A stretch of DNA of 64,000 nt, taken from positions 2,206,616 to 2,270,615 of the forward strand of contig CM055754.1 in assembly GCA_029465975.1 (NCBI GenBank). Reading direction: 5' to 3'. The notes beneath the pieces were generated by a model. The model had not been told where the DNA came from. It did not search any database and saw only the letters and a program-made list of their open reading frames with translations. A program made the position numbers and the translations under genes. Positions 35,200 through 49,680 of this stretch are shown piece by piece (positions within the stretch are counted from its first letter, which is position 1; each line of letters starts with the position of its first letter). The DNA comes from Dallia pectoralis. Its lineage: Eukaryota; Chordata; Actinopteri; Esociformes; Umbridae.

Positions 35200-37410
35200 C
35201 CAGACTTTGACACCACCCCCCTTCCCGCGCAGTTCCCAGAATAAATACTTGCTTTATTTGTCCGAGAGCAGATGCTTGCGAATCTGAAAAACACTGGCAC
35301 TGAAGTTTACCCTTTGTGTTCGTCTCTTTCGTTTTCCTTTCCCTTTAATCTACACATTCACCAGTTATTCCTCGAGCTCAAACAATCGGAAGCCACCCTC
35401 CCCCCGATGCACCCCCGCCCCTCGATGTGCAGTGCAGACTGAGCGAAAGGGAGCCAGAAGTGCCTCCGACTACGAGAAAACAGTTACTGAGACAATCTTT
35501 GAAAGGGCCCATTGAGCAGTCGACGTGACAGCCAGCGTCCTCTTCAAGTGCGAGCATCAAACTGCCCCCTGTCAAGGGTGAAAAGGTCACGACCCCTGTA
35601 TCGACCGCTCTGGTGCATTTTCACATTCTTAAAAGAAAGGGTAGAAACAAAGAATATCCTTTGCCTCTCCACACTCCAGCTACCCCCTCCCCCCCCCCCA
35701 CGACCCTCGTCGCCCCCTCCTGAATGCCAAGTTTCATTGAGTAACGGACACTTTGATCAAAGAGGAATTCCAGCTCTCTCCCATTCCCCGCCTTCAGTTA
35801 GCGGCGTGTAGTGCTGCCTCGGCTCCTGGTCATAATAACGATTAGTAAGTAATAGAGTCCCTCGCTGTGTCACTGATTTGTGTGTTAAAGAGAGATCCTT
35901 CCCAGTGACCAGATAGCAGCTGGTTGTCAGGGTGCCTCTACGGGCCAGCTGTAGAGACCCCAACCGACGGACAGCCGCACCTCTCCCCTCTCCACGTGTT
36001 CAGCTGTTCTGCACTCACGTACATTTCTGTCGTCATTCCCCACAGCAGCTGTGACCCACTTATGCTTTGGCCCGGTGTACCGGGCAGGTGGGTATAGGGT
36101 GTGGTCTCAGACACAAACGAACAAACTCACACACGTCACTGGTCTTCCTCGGTTTGAAGAGGGATTTCCTGACCGCTCCCAGTGAACACATCGTCTCTCA
36201 GTTACCTGTGGTAAATGTGCAGGTACCTTCCCGAGAGGTGTCCCTTGGTTGATGCGTTGTGAAGTGGGCGGGTGTTTTCCGGCTTGTTGGGCCCAGTCCA
36301 GGGTTTACCCGGTTCAGGATCGCAGTTTCACCCGACCCCTCTATCTCATTTTTAAGAATTATGCTGCTATACTATTGTGCCGGAGAAGTATAGAACTAGG
36401 GTGTCTAACCTTTCCCTGTGTCTGGTTTCCACTTCCATTATAGAGGACCCGTGCCTGCTGGCCACGCTGGGAACATGAGGTGGAACCCTTCTGGGGCCCC
36501 CTGGTTGTGTTGCAGGCGGAGCAGCTGATGCTACCAGACAGTTTCTGCCTCCAATTTGCCAAACCCTCAACCTTTCCGGTTGTCCCTTTCGGACTATATT
36601 TCACCTAAACTATTCTATTTTGTAAGACTCTTAAAAAAGCATTTAATTATTATTAAACTCAACCGAAGCACTGTAGAGGTGTGTTTCGCTAAATTGAGAA
36701 GAGAGTTGACTAAGGACCTGCAAATAAACCCCAGATGCCATTATTAGGTCTTACAGATCAGTAGTGAGAGAAAGAAAGAAAGTCAGCTAAATTACTAACT
36801 TTTAAAAATGGAAACTGAAAAAGGGTAAACCTTTCTTTAAGTTGTAGGTTTCTCCTGTTAATGCAAGATTCAAGTGAAATTGATAACAACACACATTTTT
36901 TACCCAATTTGTATTCTATTTGCGTAATTACCTCTGGGTTTGAGGTAAGGAAGCAATCAAGAAAATGCATGTAAGGTTTTCAGTGATGTCAGGGTTTTGA
37001 CATAAGTAGCAATGGTGCTGTCCAGCAGGGGGCAGTGGTGCTCTTTGATTCTCTCTGTCTTTTGCGCTCTCCCTTTTCGCAAAGAGATTTTATTTTTCTC
37101 AATTCAGATGCTTTATTGGCATGGAACCATTTGTTGATATTTGTAAACAAGTGGAAAATACTGAAACATATTTAAAACAATTGATAAGAAATAATTTCAT
37201 ACCAAGACATATTAGTTATATATGATTAGGTAAATCTATTGTGTAGTAACAATGTGCATGTGGTTTAAATATGTTAATTGATAAACAATGGTCAACTGTT
37301 TGTGCCTCATTGGTTGCCAATTTCTTATATCAACAGTTCAGTATTTTCTGGAATAATATCTGCAATTTTTTTGGTCTAATTGTTAGTAATTGTAATCATA
37401 CATTGAGCAA
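35200..37410. other. no gene recognised
   Basis: Unique-looking sequence with C-runs near 35685-35700. Short open frames lack homology. Confidence 0.45.
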
Positions 37411-37415
37411 AAGGT

Positions 37416-37616
37416 TGGGAAGTGCAGATCTGTTTCCATGTCATTTTGTAGGAAGTGCAGATCTGTTTCCATCTCATTTTGTAGGAAGTGCAGATCTGTT
37501 TCCATCTCATTTTGTAGGAAGTGCAGATCTGTTTCCATCTCATTTTGTAGGAAGTGCAGATCTGTTTCCATCTCATTTTGTAGGAAGTGCAGATCTGTTT
37601 CCACCTCATTTTCTGG
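37416..37616. repeat. 33-bp minisatellite
   Basis: Six copies of a unit containing GGAAGTGCAGATCTGTTTCC then ATCTCATTTTGTA. Unit length is a multiple of 3, so all frames it leaves open are repeat artefacts. Confidence 0.95.
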
Positions 37617-38745
37617 GAAAAAAGATGTTGTTCTGACCTTACAAAACAGTTAACCCTAATTTCTCCCAGGTTGTTGCTGTAAATACAAATTAGTTTTCAG
37701 GCATACATTTAAACGTTTAGGGTCATATGAAATGTCAAATTTCTTGTGTATTAAAAAAACATTGAATTGATTACAAATACAGTGGAGACATTGTTAATCG
37801 TGTACATAACTGTTGCAGCTGGAAACCCCAACTAAACAAATGTCATGTTAACAAACTAGCGTTTTGGCGAGTCGTTTTGGACATCGACTTTGTGCAGGAA
37901 CATTACCAGCAATTGTTTACAGACAGAATATCACTTTTAATCCCCTGTGTCCAAGGGCGGGGTTATTTTCTGGATGGGGGGGTGTAAATATGTGGGGGGG
38001 GGGCATTAAATGGGTAGACAGTATGAACGGTATATAATATATACTGGTATGAACAGTGGCGCCTGTATTCCTTTTGGCTAAACTACGGTGCTTGTTTAGC
38101 GGTATGCAACGTTCTGGAACACTCAGATAGGTAGAAATATTCAAATACAGTGTGTGTCAACCGTCAAGGAATAAATGAATCGGCAGCGTTGAATAACTTT
38201 TGGAATGCCGTCTAGATTATCCAGAGGCCTCTATTCCATCTCTGTCACTTTGGTATTCCGGGCCCCGGAAAGGCGGTTTGTGTTAGAGAAAAAAGAAAAG
38301 AGAGAGAGAGAGGACAGAGAATGCAGTAGGATTCTGAAGGCAGTAAATTAGGCTCCTCCCCCCGACCTCCTCTAAGCGAATGAAAGAGTAAACGAGATCA
38401 GGTTGTAATTACTGTAATGAATGATTCTGCTTTACCTTTCCGCCCGCATAATGTGTTTTCACTTGTTTCCCCGTGTTCTGATGCGTGTGTGAGTGTGTGT
38501 GTGTGTGTCAAACACTTTAATTCCTAGTTCATGTAGATGTGTGCTCTCTGGTCCTCTGGTCAAAGGTGACGGTTAGGTCAAAGTTAGGATGATGGCTTGG
38601 GTTAGGATTAGTCCAGAGGTCTTTTTGTTTCCTCTTAAAACACTTATATTAATGTGCACCTTCTGTCGGCCTCAGTTTATGTGTTAGTGTGTGAGGAAAA
38701 CGACTGTATGGTTGACATGTTGAAGCTCGTAAAAATTCAAAATGT
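37617..38745. other. no gene recognised
   Basis: Nothing supported; short G-runs near 37975-38005 and a TG run near 38490-38508. Confidence 0.45.
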
Positions 38746-38749
38746 GAGT

Positions 38750-39252
38750 ACACAGTCGAACAACAGCATGTCTACAATCTAACAACAGCATGACAACAGT
38801 CTAATAACACCACGACAACAGTCTAATAACACCATGACAACAGTATAATAACACCATGACAACAGTCTAATAACACCATGACAACAGTCTAATAACACCA
38901 TGACAACAGTCTAATAAAACCATGACAACAGTATAATAACACCATGACAACAGTCTAATAACACCATGACAACAGTCTAATAACACCATGACAACAGTAT
39001 AATAACACCATGACAACAGTCTAATAAAACCATGACAACAGTCTAATAACACCATGACAACAGTCTAATAACACCATGACAACAGTCTAATAAAACCATG
39101 ACAACAGTCTAATAACACCATGACAACAGTATAATAACACCATGACAACAGTCTAATAACACCATGACAACAGTATAATAACACCATGACAACAGTCTAA
39201 TAACACCATGACAACAGTATAATAACACCATGACAACAGTCTAATACACCAT
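38750..39252. repeat. 22-bp minisatellite, left part
   Basis: About 22 copies of AACACCATGACAACAGTCTA plus two bases, with CTAATAAC/TATAATAAC variants. A further copy lies at 39775-39800 on the far side of a LINE fragment. Confidence 0.93.
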
Positions 39253-39253
39253 A

Positions 39254-39774
39254 ACATCATCTCATCTCATCTTCAACCGCTTATCCGGGGTCGGGTCGCG
39301 GGGGTAGCAGCTCTAGCAGGGGACCCCAAACTTCCCTTTCCCGGGCAACATTAGCCAGCTCTGACTAGGGAATCCCGAGGCGTTCCCAGGCCAGTGTGGA
39401 GATATAATCTCTCCACCTAATCCTGGGTCTTCCCCGAGGTCTCCTCCCAGCTGGACGTGCCTGGAACACCTCTCTAGGGAGGCGCCCAGGTGGCATTCGT
39501 ACTAGATGCCCGAACCACCTCAACTGGCTCCTTTCTACGCAAAAGAGCAGCGGCTCTACTCCAAGTTCCTCTCGGACGACTGAGCTTCTCACCCTATCCC
39601 TAAGGGAGAGGCCAGCCACCTTTCTGAGAAAACCCATTTCGGCCGCTTGTACCCGCGATCTCGTTCTTTCGGTCATGACCCAGCTTTCATGCCCATAGGT
39701 GAGAGTAGGAACAAAGATTGACCGGTAGATCGAGAGCTTTGTCTTCCGGCTCAGCTCTCTTTTCGTCACAATGG
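39254..39774 (-). mobile_element. 5'-truncated non-LTR retrotransposon (LINE) inserted in the 22-bp array
   Basis: The minus strand encodes the C-terminal end of a reverse-transcriptase ORF: SIYRSIFVPTLTYGHESWVM, then RSQLRWFGHLVRMPPGRLPR and GRPRIRWRDYI, typical of fish LINE ORF2 ends. The 3' end is the familiar ACCGCTTATCCGGGGTCGGG block followed (reading the plus strand leftward) by a TCATC-type short tail at about 39254-39272. The 5' end is truncated at about 39774. Copies of the 22-bp unit lie on both sides. The clade (I/Nimb-like or other) is not certain. Confidence 0.85.
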
Positions 39775-39800
39775 TAACACCATGACAACAGTCTAATACA

Positions 39801-41545
39801 CATCTCTTCCTCTCTTCCTCTAACTCTAAAAATGTCTCTCTGTTGTGGGTCAAGTAGGTTATTAGACCTTCTTCTTCTTTCTTCATGTCCTCATCCTCCA
39901 CCTTCATTCTCCAGAGGTGTTGACCGATACCAGTCAGTCAAGAGTACCAGAAACCCGTTCTCACAAACACACACACTCGAAAAACACACACCCTTAAAAA
40001 CACATGCTCAAAAACATACTCCCTCAAACACTCTCTCAAAAACACACACGCTCAAAAACACACACGCTCAAAAACACACACGCTCAAACACCTAAACTTT
40101 GGAGGTCAGGGGCTGAAGGCCACCCCGACCCCCTTGCAATAACAGAGAGCTGGGCCAAATGAGAGCTGATATGAAACCAAACGAGGCTGACCTCCAACTA
40201 TATACCAACAGTTCACTGAGAGTTGAGCCACTGATGAGCTGTCCCTTAGAGTCCCAAACCCCCACAATCCCCCCCAACCCTCCCCGGCGAAGCTTTAGCG
40301 TGCGGGCGCACGTTCCAGCCCGAAATACTGCAAGGCCAAGACGGAGGCGAGCAAAAGAAAGCGAGAGAGGAATAAAAAAGAGATTAGAAGCTTCAAATGT
40401 AAGGCGTGGGCTACTCACTGGAGCTGACTGGTTAAACGGCGATCACTGCACACCGTCCTAAATGGGACGAACCCACTCGATGTGTACTGGGGCGGACCAC
40501 GGCGGGCGAGTCACATTGTCACCAACGTACAGGGCTGAGCGGTTTATTGCGATGGAAACGTTTTGCCTCAAGCCGTGGTGAGAGAAACCGAAAAGCTGTT
40601 CGAGGCCTGTAGGTCAGTGGCCCCGGGGCCTCTGTTACGCCCACCCCTTCATTATGAGAAGGACCAGGAGCGGACTTTAAAATGATGTTTAAATGAAACA
40701 CCCTTGGTAATGGAGGTAATGGAAGGAGTGTTTCTGCTTAAAACACATGGGGGCCGTGAGAGCCTTCGATATCCAGGAGGCTTCCACAGTCCTCCTCCCC
40801 CAACACTTTGCCCCCACGTCTCTCGTCCCCACATCGCCCCGCAGACCTCCCCCCTTCCAGCTCTATTTTCCCACCTCCCCAGCCCAGATTTTCAGCGACC
40901 CAGGGAGAGACGTGTAAATCTGGCCTCCTTCGGGAGAGCAACAGGGCACCGGAGAAAATAAATCTGCCTCAGTTCACGGCGAGTTCAGCCAAGCCACAGT
41001 GCCGAGCTGGGATTCTCTCGTCCTCTCTCCCTTGCTCGAACGCCATTTCTTCTTCGTCTCGATTGTTTCTCTATACTCGTCGGTCTTTCTCGTTGCTTTT
41101 TCGTGATGTCATTGCCTTTTTAGGGTCGCCATAAAGGGACAGTCCCAATGTCCCCCTGGTTCCTATTTAGTGCACTGGGAGTGACTGGGCCCATACAAAG
41201 TAATGCAGGGGATGACTGGCTCATTGACTCTGGCTGGCTGTACATCAGCATCAAGCTGATAGCTGATATAAATGTGCTTCATGCCTGCTGCGAGGCGACG
41301 ATCAGATGACATCAGACGAACCCACCATTGGTGATACCAACGACAGAACGTTGTCATGGCGATTGATGAAGAAACAAGTTACAACGGCTGTGATGGCAAC
41401 ACAGACAGTCATTATTTTACATACATCTCTGTACCTATCAATCGATCACGTCTTAAGCCTCTAAACGTAGTCGGAAACCTTTGGTTTTCTTTGGCATTAT
41501 TGTTCGTCTACAGATCGCCTTGTGTTCAGTAATGTTCTACGCGGA
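39801..41545. other. no gene recognised; short CTCAAAAACACACA-type repeat at 39960-40095
   Basis: The repeat is a degenerate unit of about 18 bp rich in CTCAAAAACACA. The rest shows no supportable gene. Confidence 0.5.
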
Positions 41546-41885
41546 CATAACACTTAAAGGGCAACTTCACCGAAAAAACATATTTTTTCTCACTTATCGT
41601 GGTCACTTATGTAGTAGAAATGTGAAAGCATTTTTGAAAATTGTTCCATCTAGTCAGAGAAAAAGATTAAAATGTGTTTTTGGCTCATGTGGATGAAATA
41701 CACCAAATCCCAGAATGCCCTTGTTTCGCTGCTCTACGAATGCACTCCCAAGCCACGCCTACCGGCTCGAGAGGGCAGGCAGAAGGGAAGGCTAGCTACT
41801 AGCTAATTGACTGGAAAACAGAAGACACCGGTTAACATGAGTCTCTGTGACGAGTTTCTTGATAAAGTAATTTAAATACTAGCCT

Positions 41886-42026
41886 TGCGTTGTACCGGGA
41901 TGTACATCCAACACAAGGAAAGGACATGTAGTTAGTTTCCATCGTTTTCCCAATGAACATTTAGAGCGGTGCAAACAGTGGCTACGGGCTAGTATCAACC
42001 ACCCCAAGTTCCGAGAATATTTGTAA
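41886..42026 (+). pseudogene. THAP-type zinc-finger fragment
   Basis: 46 codons in frame: CVVPGCTSNTRKGHVVSFHR, FPNEHLERCKQWLRASIN, then a short tail and TAA. C-x4-C, the SFHRFP block and the later KQW tryptophan are THAP hallmarks. The C-x2-H half is missing because the frame stops. It may begin at an acceptor (ACTAG|CC) just before 41883. It is a remnant inside the TTAA transposon. Confidence 0.65.
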
Positions 42027-42149
42027 TTAATAAAAGTATATACATTTCTTCATATTTCCCTGTACTCTTTTGTAAATCAAAGTAATACATTATAAACTTT
42101 GAACTTTTATTGTTTTTAAACATAATACAAACAATTGCACACTCATAGC

Positions 42150-42887
42150 TCTTCCAGAGCTTCAGCAGTTTCTTGATAGCCACAGTATTGTCCGTCACTA
42201 GCTGGAAATCTCTGTCTGATGTCCTGAACAACACAGGCAGGCAAAACAAGACGATATAGCCTTTCCCCAGTCTCTCTCCTTGCAGGACCCATTCCACAAA
42301 ATGACGGTAGGCTGTTAGGCGATTTTGTCTGAAAACAATAAGCACAACGTTAGCAACGCAAGCTATTTGCACCTACAATAGGATATAATCGATAGTTCAG
42401 CTAACTAACGTGACCAAGAAATAAATACTCACTTATACTGAATCGTCCGTTTGTCCCTGCGGGCTTTGGCTGGCGTTTCCCATTGACCTTCGGAATCGTG
42501 AAATAAGTTTCAAAAACTTGTGTGGATCAAAGCTGGGGTGCTCTATTACGCATGTGGCGGTCCCGTTTCTAATGCAGATTCAGTTATTTCTTCAAGAAGA
42601 AAATGGCATCGCTAAAATTCGCAACAGCAGCGGGATTCTGTGTCCATCGGCGCACAGCGAGAGCACTGGCACCACCAGTCCGCCCCAGCTCGACTCTGTA
42701 CGGGCTCTTCCTCATGACCGCCAGGCAAGCTTCGCTCCTCAGCAGCAGCAGCCTCTTGTTCCTCCGTCAACCGCAACTGTGTTTCGCTGTATTGCGGCTC
42801 GTACAGGCAGCCACAAACATCGGATTCGCGCAACAGATCTTCAAAATCCCTTTCTTCCATTTCGTCTTCAAAATTACTTTCTGCCAT
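42150..42887 (-). pseudogene. P2X7 C-terminal-domain-like ORF, frameshifted
   Basis: ATG at 42887 opens an acidic segment followed by DWWCQCSRCAPMDTESRCCC, the Cys cluster of the P2X7 intracellular ballast-type domain, then stops at 42612-42614. A second block near 42330 reads RLTAYRHFVEWVLQGERLGK; directly after it the homology moves to another frame, reading LVLPACVVQDIRQRFPASDG and then a Tyr-x-Gly-Tyr block. The split suggests an intron or decay between the blocks plus a real frameshift. This is not a P2X receptor: the channel part is absent. Similar stand-alone domains occur in fish genomes. Confidence 0.6.
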
Positions 42888-43062
42888 TGTGTTTAGTCTA
42901 AAACTCGCATTTCTCCCTACAAGCAACATCGGGTTAGCTTAGCTAAACAAGATGGCTGACGGACTGTTTTGAAAATCTTTGACGAGGCCCCATCCCATAT
43001 GGGCGGGTAGATAAAAATGCGGAAGTAGCATCTACTTCTGTCTGTAGTTCATAGCCTCTTTT

Positions 43063-43117
43063 AAAAAATCCTCCAATGACGTAAAAATCGTCATTTTACG
43101 TCATTGGAGGATTTTTT
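43063..43117. repeat. perfect inverted repeat, 24-bp arms
   Basis: The left arm (43063-43086) contains TCCTCCAATGACGTAAAA. After a 7-nt spacer the right arm (43094-43117) is its exact reverse complement. It lies about 125 bp inside the right end of the TTAA transposon and contains two TGACGTAA motifs. Confidence 0.9.
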
Positions 43118-43244
43118 CCTGTCTAAAATCAAGATATGTCTCTTATCAGATGGAGTTGATGGGTGGGAGGAGGGTCATTGGAAAATACTACCATTTGTCT
43201 ACTGATACAAAGCTAAATGCAAAATCGGTGAAGTGGCTCTTTAA

Positions 43245-44885
43245 TGGATCCAGATATGTACAGTACCTGTAAGTTGTGGCCGGACCTCAGCAGAGCCTAT
43301 AAAAACATACAGTTTTACTGAATTTCGTCCAATGAACCCATCTGAAGTTGCTCTGGATGAGTGTCTGTCCAACAACCGAAATGTATTTACTCTGGTGTGT
43401 AAAACACCGCTGTCTCGTGTGTTGACAGTGTATTGACCCTGCTAAGTCCTCCGCTGTGTTGGTCCCTTGTTTATCAGACACAGATGAAGTGATAACGTAG
43501 GAGGTGAGAAGGAGGGCTGGAGACAGAGCTTAGGGAGGAGGCCCGGGAGTGAAGACACCATGAAGACTTCCAGACCTCTGGAATGAAGACGGATGTGTGG
43601 ACACAGAACTGCAGCCTGGGACAAACAGTACCCTCGTCTATCATGACCTATTCACCTCTGAACCTTGAGAGCCCGTATAAACACACACGCACGCACACAC
43701 GTAGCCCCGCGCCAGCTGAAAGAGCCCTAGCCAGATATTTTTCGTGTGTGTGTGTGTGTGTGTGTGAGTGTGTGTGTGTGAGTGTGTGTGTTCTTCCCCC
43801 AATCCCAACGCTGTGTTGTTGTAAAACCCTCTAAATAATTACACATATCTCCATCCAACTAGCTCACTATCCCACTGAAAACTGTGTTGCAACACAAACC
43901 ACGTGTTATGGTGAGAAGTCACTGCAAACCACAAAATATACAGTATGATAGGTGTATTTGGCCAATTTCTATATTTTACTGTGTGTATCCTAACCCCCCA
44001 CATCCCTCCACACCACCTGAGGGGTGCTTCTGTTGTGTCATCATTGGTGAAGTACGATTCCCTTTGGAGCCCACTGAGACTGTGCCCTGAAGCATGTAGG
44101 TGCCAGTGTGTTTTCTAGCACTTGGAAAATACCCAGTGCTTAACTGATCACATTAACACCAGCCATAGGAACAGGACGGACATTAACTAACACATTTTAT
44201 ATTTAATTAGAGTAATTTAACAGATGCTTTTATCCAGAGCAACGCACAGTAAGTACAGGGCCTAGCTGTGATAATATCCACCTGGGAAAGTTGATCACCT
44301 GAAAGGGAACTGTGACCCATTTTATGTTCTAACCCTAATGTGGATAATGGTTGATTGTCTATGTTGTAAATAGTTTCTAAACTTACCAGGACTTTTCTAC
44401 ATTTCTAGACATCACCGACCTGATTGGCAACGAGGTAAAACAAGGTAAAGCCTTCTTGTTAAAGGGGAAGTTGGTGGATTTTTTTGAAGGGGGCGAGGGT
44501 AGTTGCTCATTCAGGAAGTGGGCTGCTCGTTTGACCTCTATATGGAGCAGGCCTTCGCTCAAAAGAGTCTGACGCGTACGACTGACGAGTTATCAGTGCA
44601 AATTTGTGGTGCTGATATGGAAGAATCTGGGCCATGATTACAGGCAGACAGGCCTACATACATATGTCAGGAGAATAGCAGAAAATGCACGGCTCTGTGT
44701 CAGCAATCACTGGTGTTGTGTTATATTGTACATTCAATTTGTGGGGCTCAAATAAAGTCTGTGTGTTTGTGTGTTTTTATGCTTTTTGGTAAAGCCAACA
44801 GGCGACCAGGGGTACTAGTGTTTATGCAGGGGGTGGGACGAGGGTTAGATTACACTAAGTCTTTAATTATATAGTCCCTTGTCGC
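43245..44885. other. no gene recognised; TG run at 43744-43793, dispersed-repeat scrap at 44216-44262
   Basis: TTTAACAGATGCTTTTATCC followed by AGAGCAACGCACAGTAAGT is a decayed copy of a motif common in dispersed fish repeats. No coding sequence was supported. Confidence 0.5.
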
Positions 44886-46016
<1,131 letters not shown>

Positions 46017-46022
46017 CGCACA

Positions 46023-46115
<93 letters not shown>

Positions 46116-46165
46116 CTTCATGCCAACCACGTTCTTATTTTCTGCTGATTTTCAGGGAAAAGGCA
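46017..46165. repeat. (CA)n plus 55-bp module, copy A
   Basis: A CA run to about 46112 is followed by CACTCCTTCATGCCAACCAC and a further 35 bases (46111-46165) that recur exactly after the CA run at 50.7-50.8 kb. Confidence 0.9.
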
Positions 46166-47102
46166 AGCCTTGTTCGAGGCAGTGGGGGGTACGCTCTCTG
46201 TTAATGAGTTATATAGATGAAAGGTTGGGTCCCTTTCGCAGGAAAACAAACCGAACCAGTGGTGGCGTTGTTAGTCTTCGTTAGATGCCTGACCTCTCCT
46301 GTTCCTCACTGGGCACATTGTCCCTGGACAGATCTCCTCTGACAACCTGCCAATCACCCCCCTAGATATGCCCTGTCCTGATCTGTCAAACAGTCACTAA
46401 CATGTCCGGGTTGCTGACTGGGCACGCACCAACCCTGGGGCCCGGCCTGTCACATAAGGCCGCAGCCTCTGGTTCTCTAGAGAGAAATGCTTAACAAACG
46501 CTTCATTGAGATGGGAACATTAATCTCATCTCATTCTTCGTCTCTTTCACTCTGTGTGTCCTACAGGCATGCCGACGTCTGGGCTCATGTTTGCTCTTGT
46601 GAGGGCAGCGTACAGAAATATATTCTCATCCCTTCACACTTTTATATGTTTCCCAGAGCCTCACCTGTCAGAGCGGCCACACCCCTAAAGCCTGAAGAGC
46701 TGCGAAGAAGAGGGAGCGTGGAGGGTGGAGGGTGGAGGGAGGTCCAGACTAATACAGAACCAATCTTTACTCTTAGACATAAACACGACTGACAAACCGC
46801 TCTCAGTATCACATGTCACAGAAGACGTTTTTTCAGGTAACGAGAAACGAGAAAGCCCCTATGTGTAAACCAGAGAAGCCCCTATGTGCCATTATAACCC
46901 CCATATATGAGAAGGCTCCTTAGGGCATCTGGTTTCTCCTCAGCCGTGGAGAAAACAATTTCCCCTTCAAATCTTCTCAAGTCTTCTCATCTGTGCAGCG
47001 TGGATTATAGGGTACGTGTTCACGCTGCTCACATTGTAGGTCTTCAATCAAGTGTGCTGTGAGCTCACTTAGCATGTAATCCTGGTACGCCACGAGCTTC
47101 GG

Positions 47103-47154
<52 letters not shown>

Positions 47155-47480
47155 GGTTGTGAAAAGAATGTACACAGGACGTTTCAGAGTCAGAGTTTCA
47201 CTTCGAGACAGGAAGTCAGGGGTGAAAGGGCACTGGTTTGGCCGTGATTGGAGCAGGAGTAGCCAGTCGTCCATGTTATCCTGTTTGGCCGGGATTGTCT
47301 GCTGGATATTCTTTACCAAAAACACATGGTCTCTGTTCGATGTGTCTCCGGACTGCTTGGAGCGACAGTAGGCGAGAGTAGCACTAGTGGGTTTCTAACT
47401 GGCCAAATCAGGAGGATGCTCATGTCAATTGTTCGGTCATAAACGTTTACATCCTCTGCTCCTCCCTCTCTGAAGTCTCG
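46166..47480. other. no gene recognised; CA run at 47106-47150
   Basis: No supportable gene or mobile element. Confidence 0.5.
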
Positions 47481-47484
47481 CCAG

Positions 47485-47777
47485 TTAGCCTACTAGCACC
47501 ACAGTTAGCACAACAGTTAGCACAACAGTTAGCACAACAGGTAGCACCACAGTTAGCACCACAGTTAGCACAACAGTTAGCACAACAGTTAGCACCACAG
47601 TTAGCACAACAGTTAGCACAACAGTTAGCACCACAGTTAGCACAACAGTTAGCACCACAGTTAGCACAACAGTTAGCACAACAGTTAGCACCACAGTTAG
47701 CACAACAGGTAGCACAACAGTTAGCACAACAGTTAGCACCACAGTTAGCACAACAGTTAGCACAACAGTTAGCACAA
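47485..47777. repeat. 12-bp minisatellite with two alternating unit types
   Basis: About 24 copies of ACAGTTAGCACA or ACAGTTAGCACC, with occasional AGGTAGC. The open frames across it are artefacts of the 12-bp period. Confidence 0.95.
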
Positions 47778-49370
<1,593 letters not shown>

Positions 49371-49372
49371 TA

Positions 49373-49414
49373 CATGAGGTCTTTCTCTCCTTCTCTTCTC
49401 TTCTTCTCTTCTTC

Positions 49415-49456
<42 letters not shown>

Positions 49457-49504
49457 TCTCTCTCCCTCTCTCACTCTCTCCCTCTCTCTCTCTCCCTCTC
49501 TCAC

Positions 49505-49547
<43 letters not shown>

Positions 49548-49599
49548 CTCTCTCTCCCTCTCTCTCTCTCTTTCTCTCTCTCACTCTCTCTCTCTCTCT

Positions 49600-49671
<72 letters not shown>

Positions 49672-49680
49672 TCCTCTCCA
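49373..49680. repeat. (CT)n tract
   Basis: About 300 bp of CTCTCT with CCCTCT, TTCTC and CACTC interruptions; a nearly pure pyrimidine plus strand. Confidence 0.97.

Larger units (their letters stand above)
41554..43244. mobile_element. 1.68-kb DNA transposon, TTAA target duplication, Kolobok-like
   Basis: TTAA at 41554-41557 is followed by AGGGCAACTTCACCGA, and TTAA at 43241-43244 is preceded by the reverse complement of AGAGCCACTTCACCGA. The termini match at 14 of 16 positions and have identical 4-bp duplications. Inside are a THAP-type zinc-finger fragment (plus strand), a P2X7-tail-like ORF (minus strand) and a 24-bp-arm hairpin. A TTAA duplication with a THAP domain fits the Kolobok superfamily as I know it. 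No intact transposase is present, so the element is non-autonomous or decayed. Superfamily assignment is an inference. Confidence 0.75.

Noticed and set aside
42150..42887. A genuine P2X purinoceptor gene
   Set aside because: Only the C-terminal ballast-type domain is present, it is frameshifted, and it lies between transposon termini.
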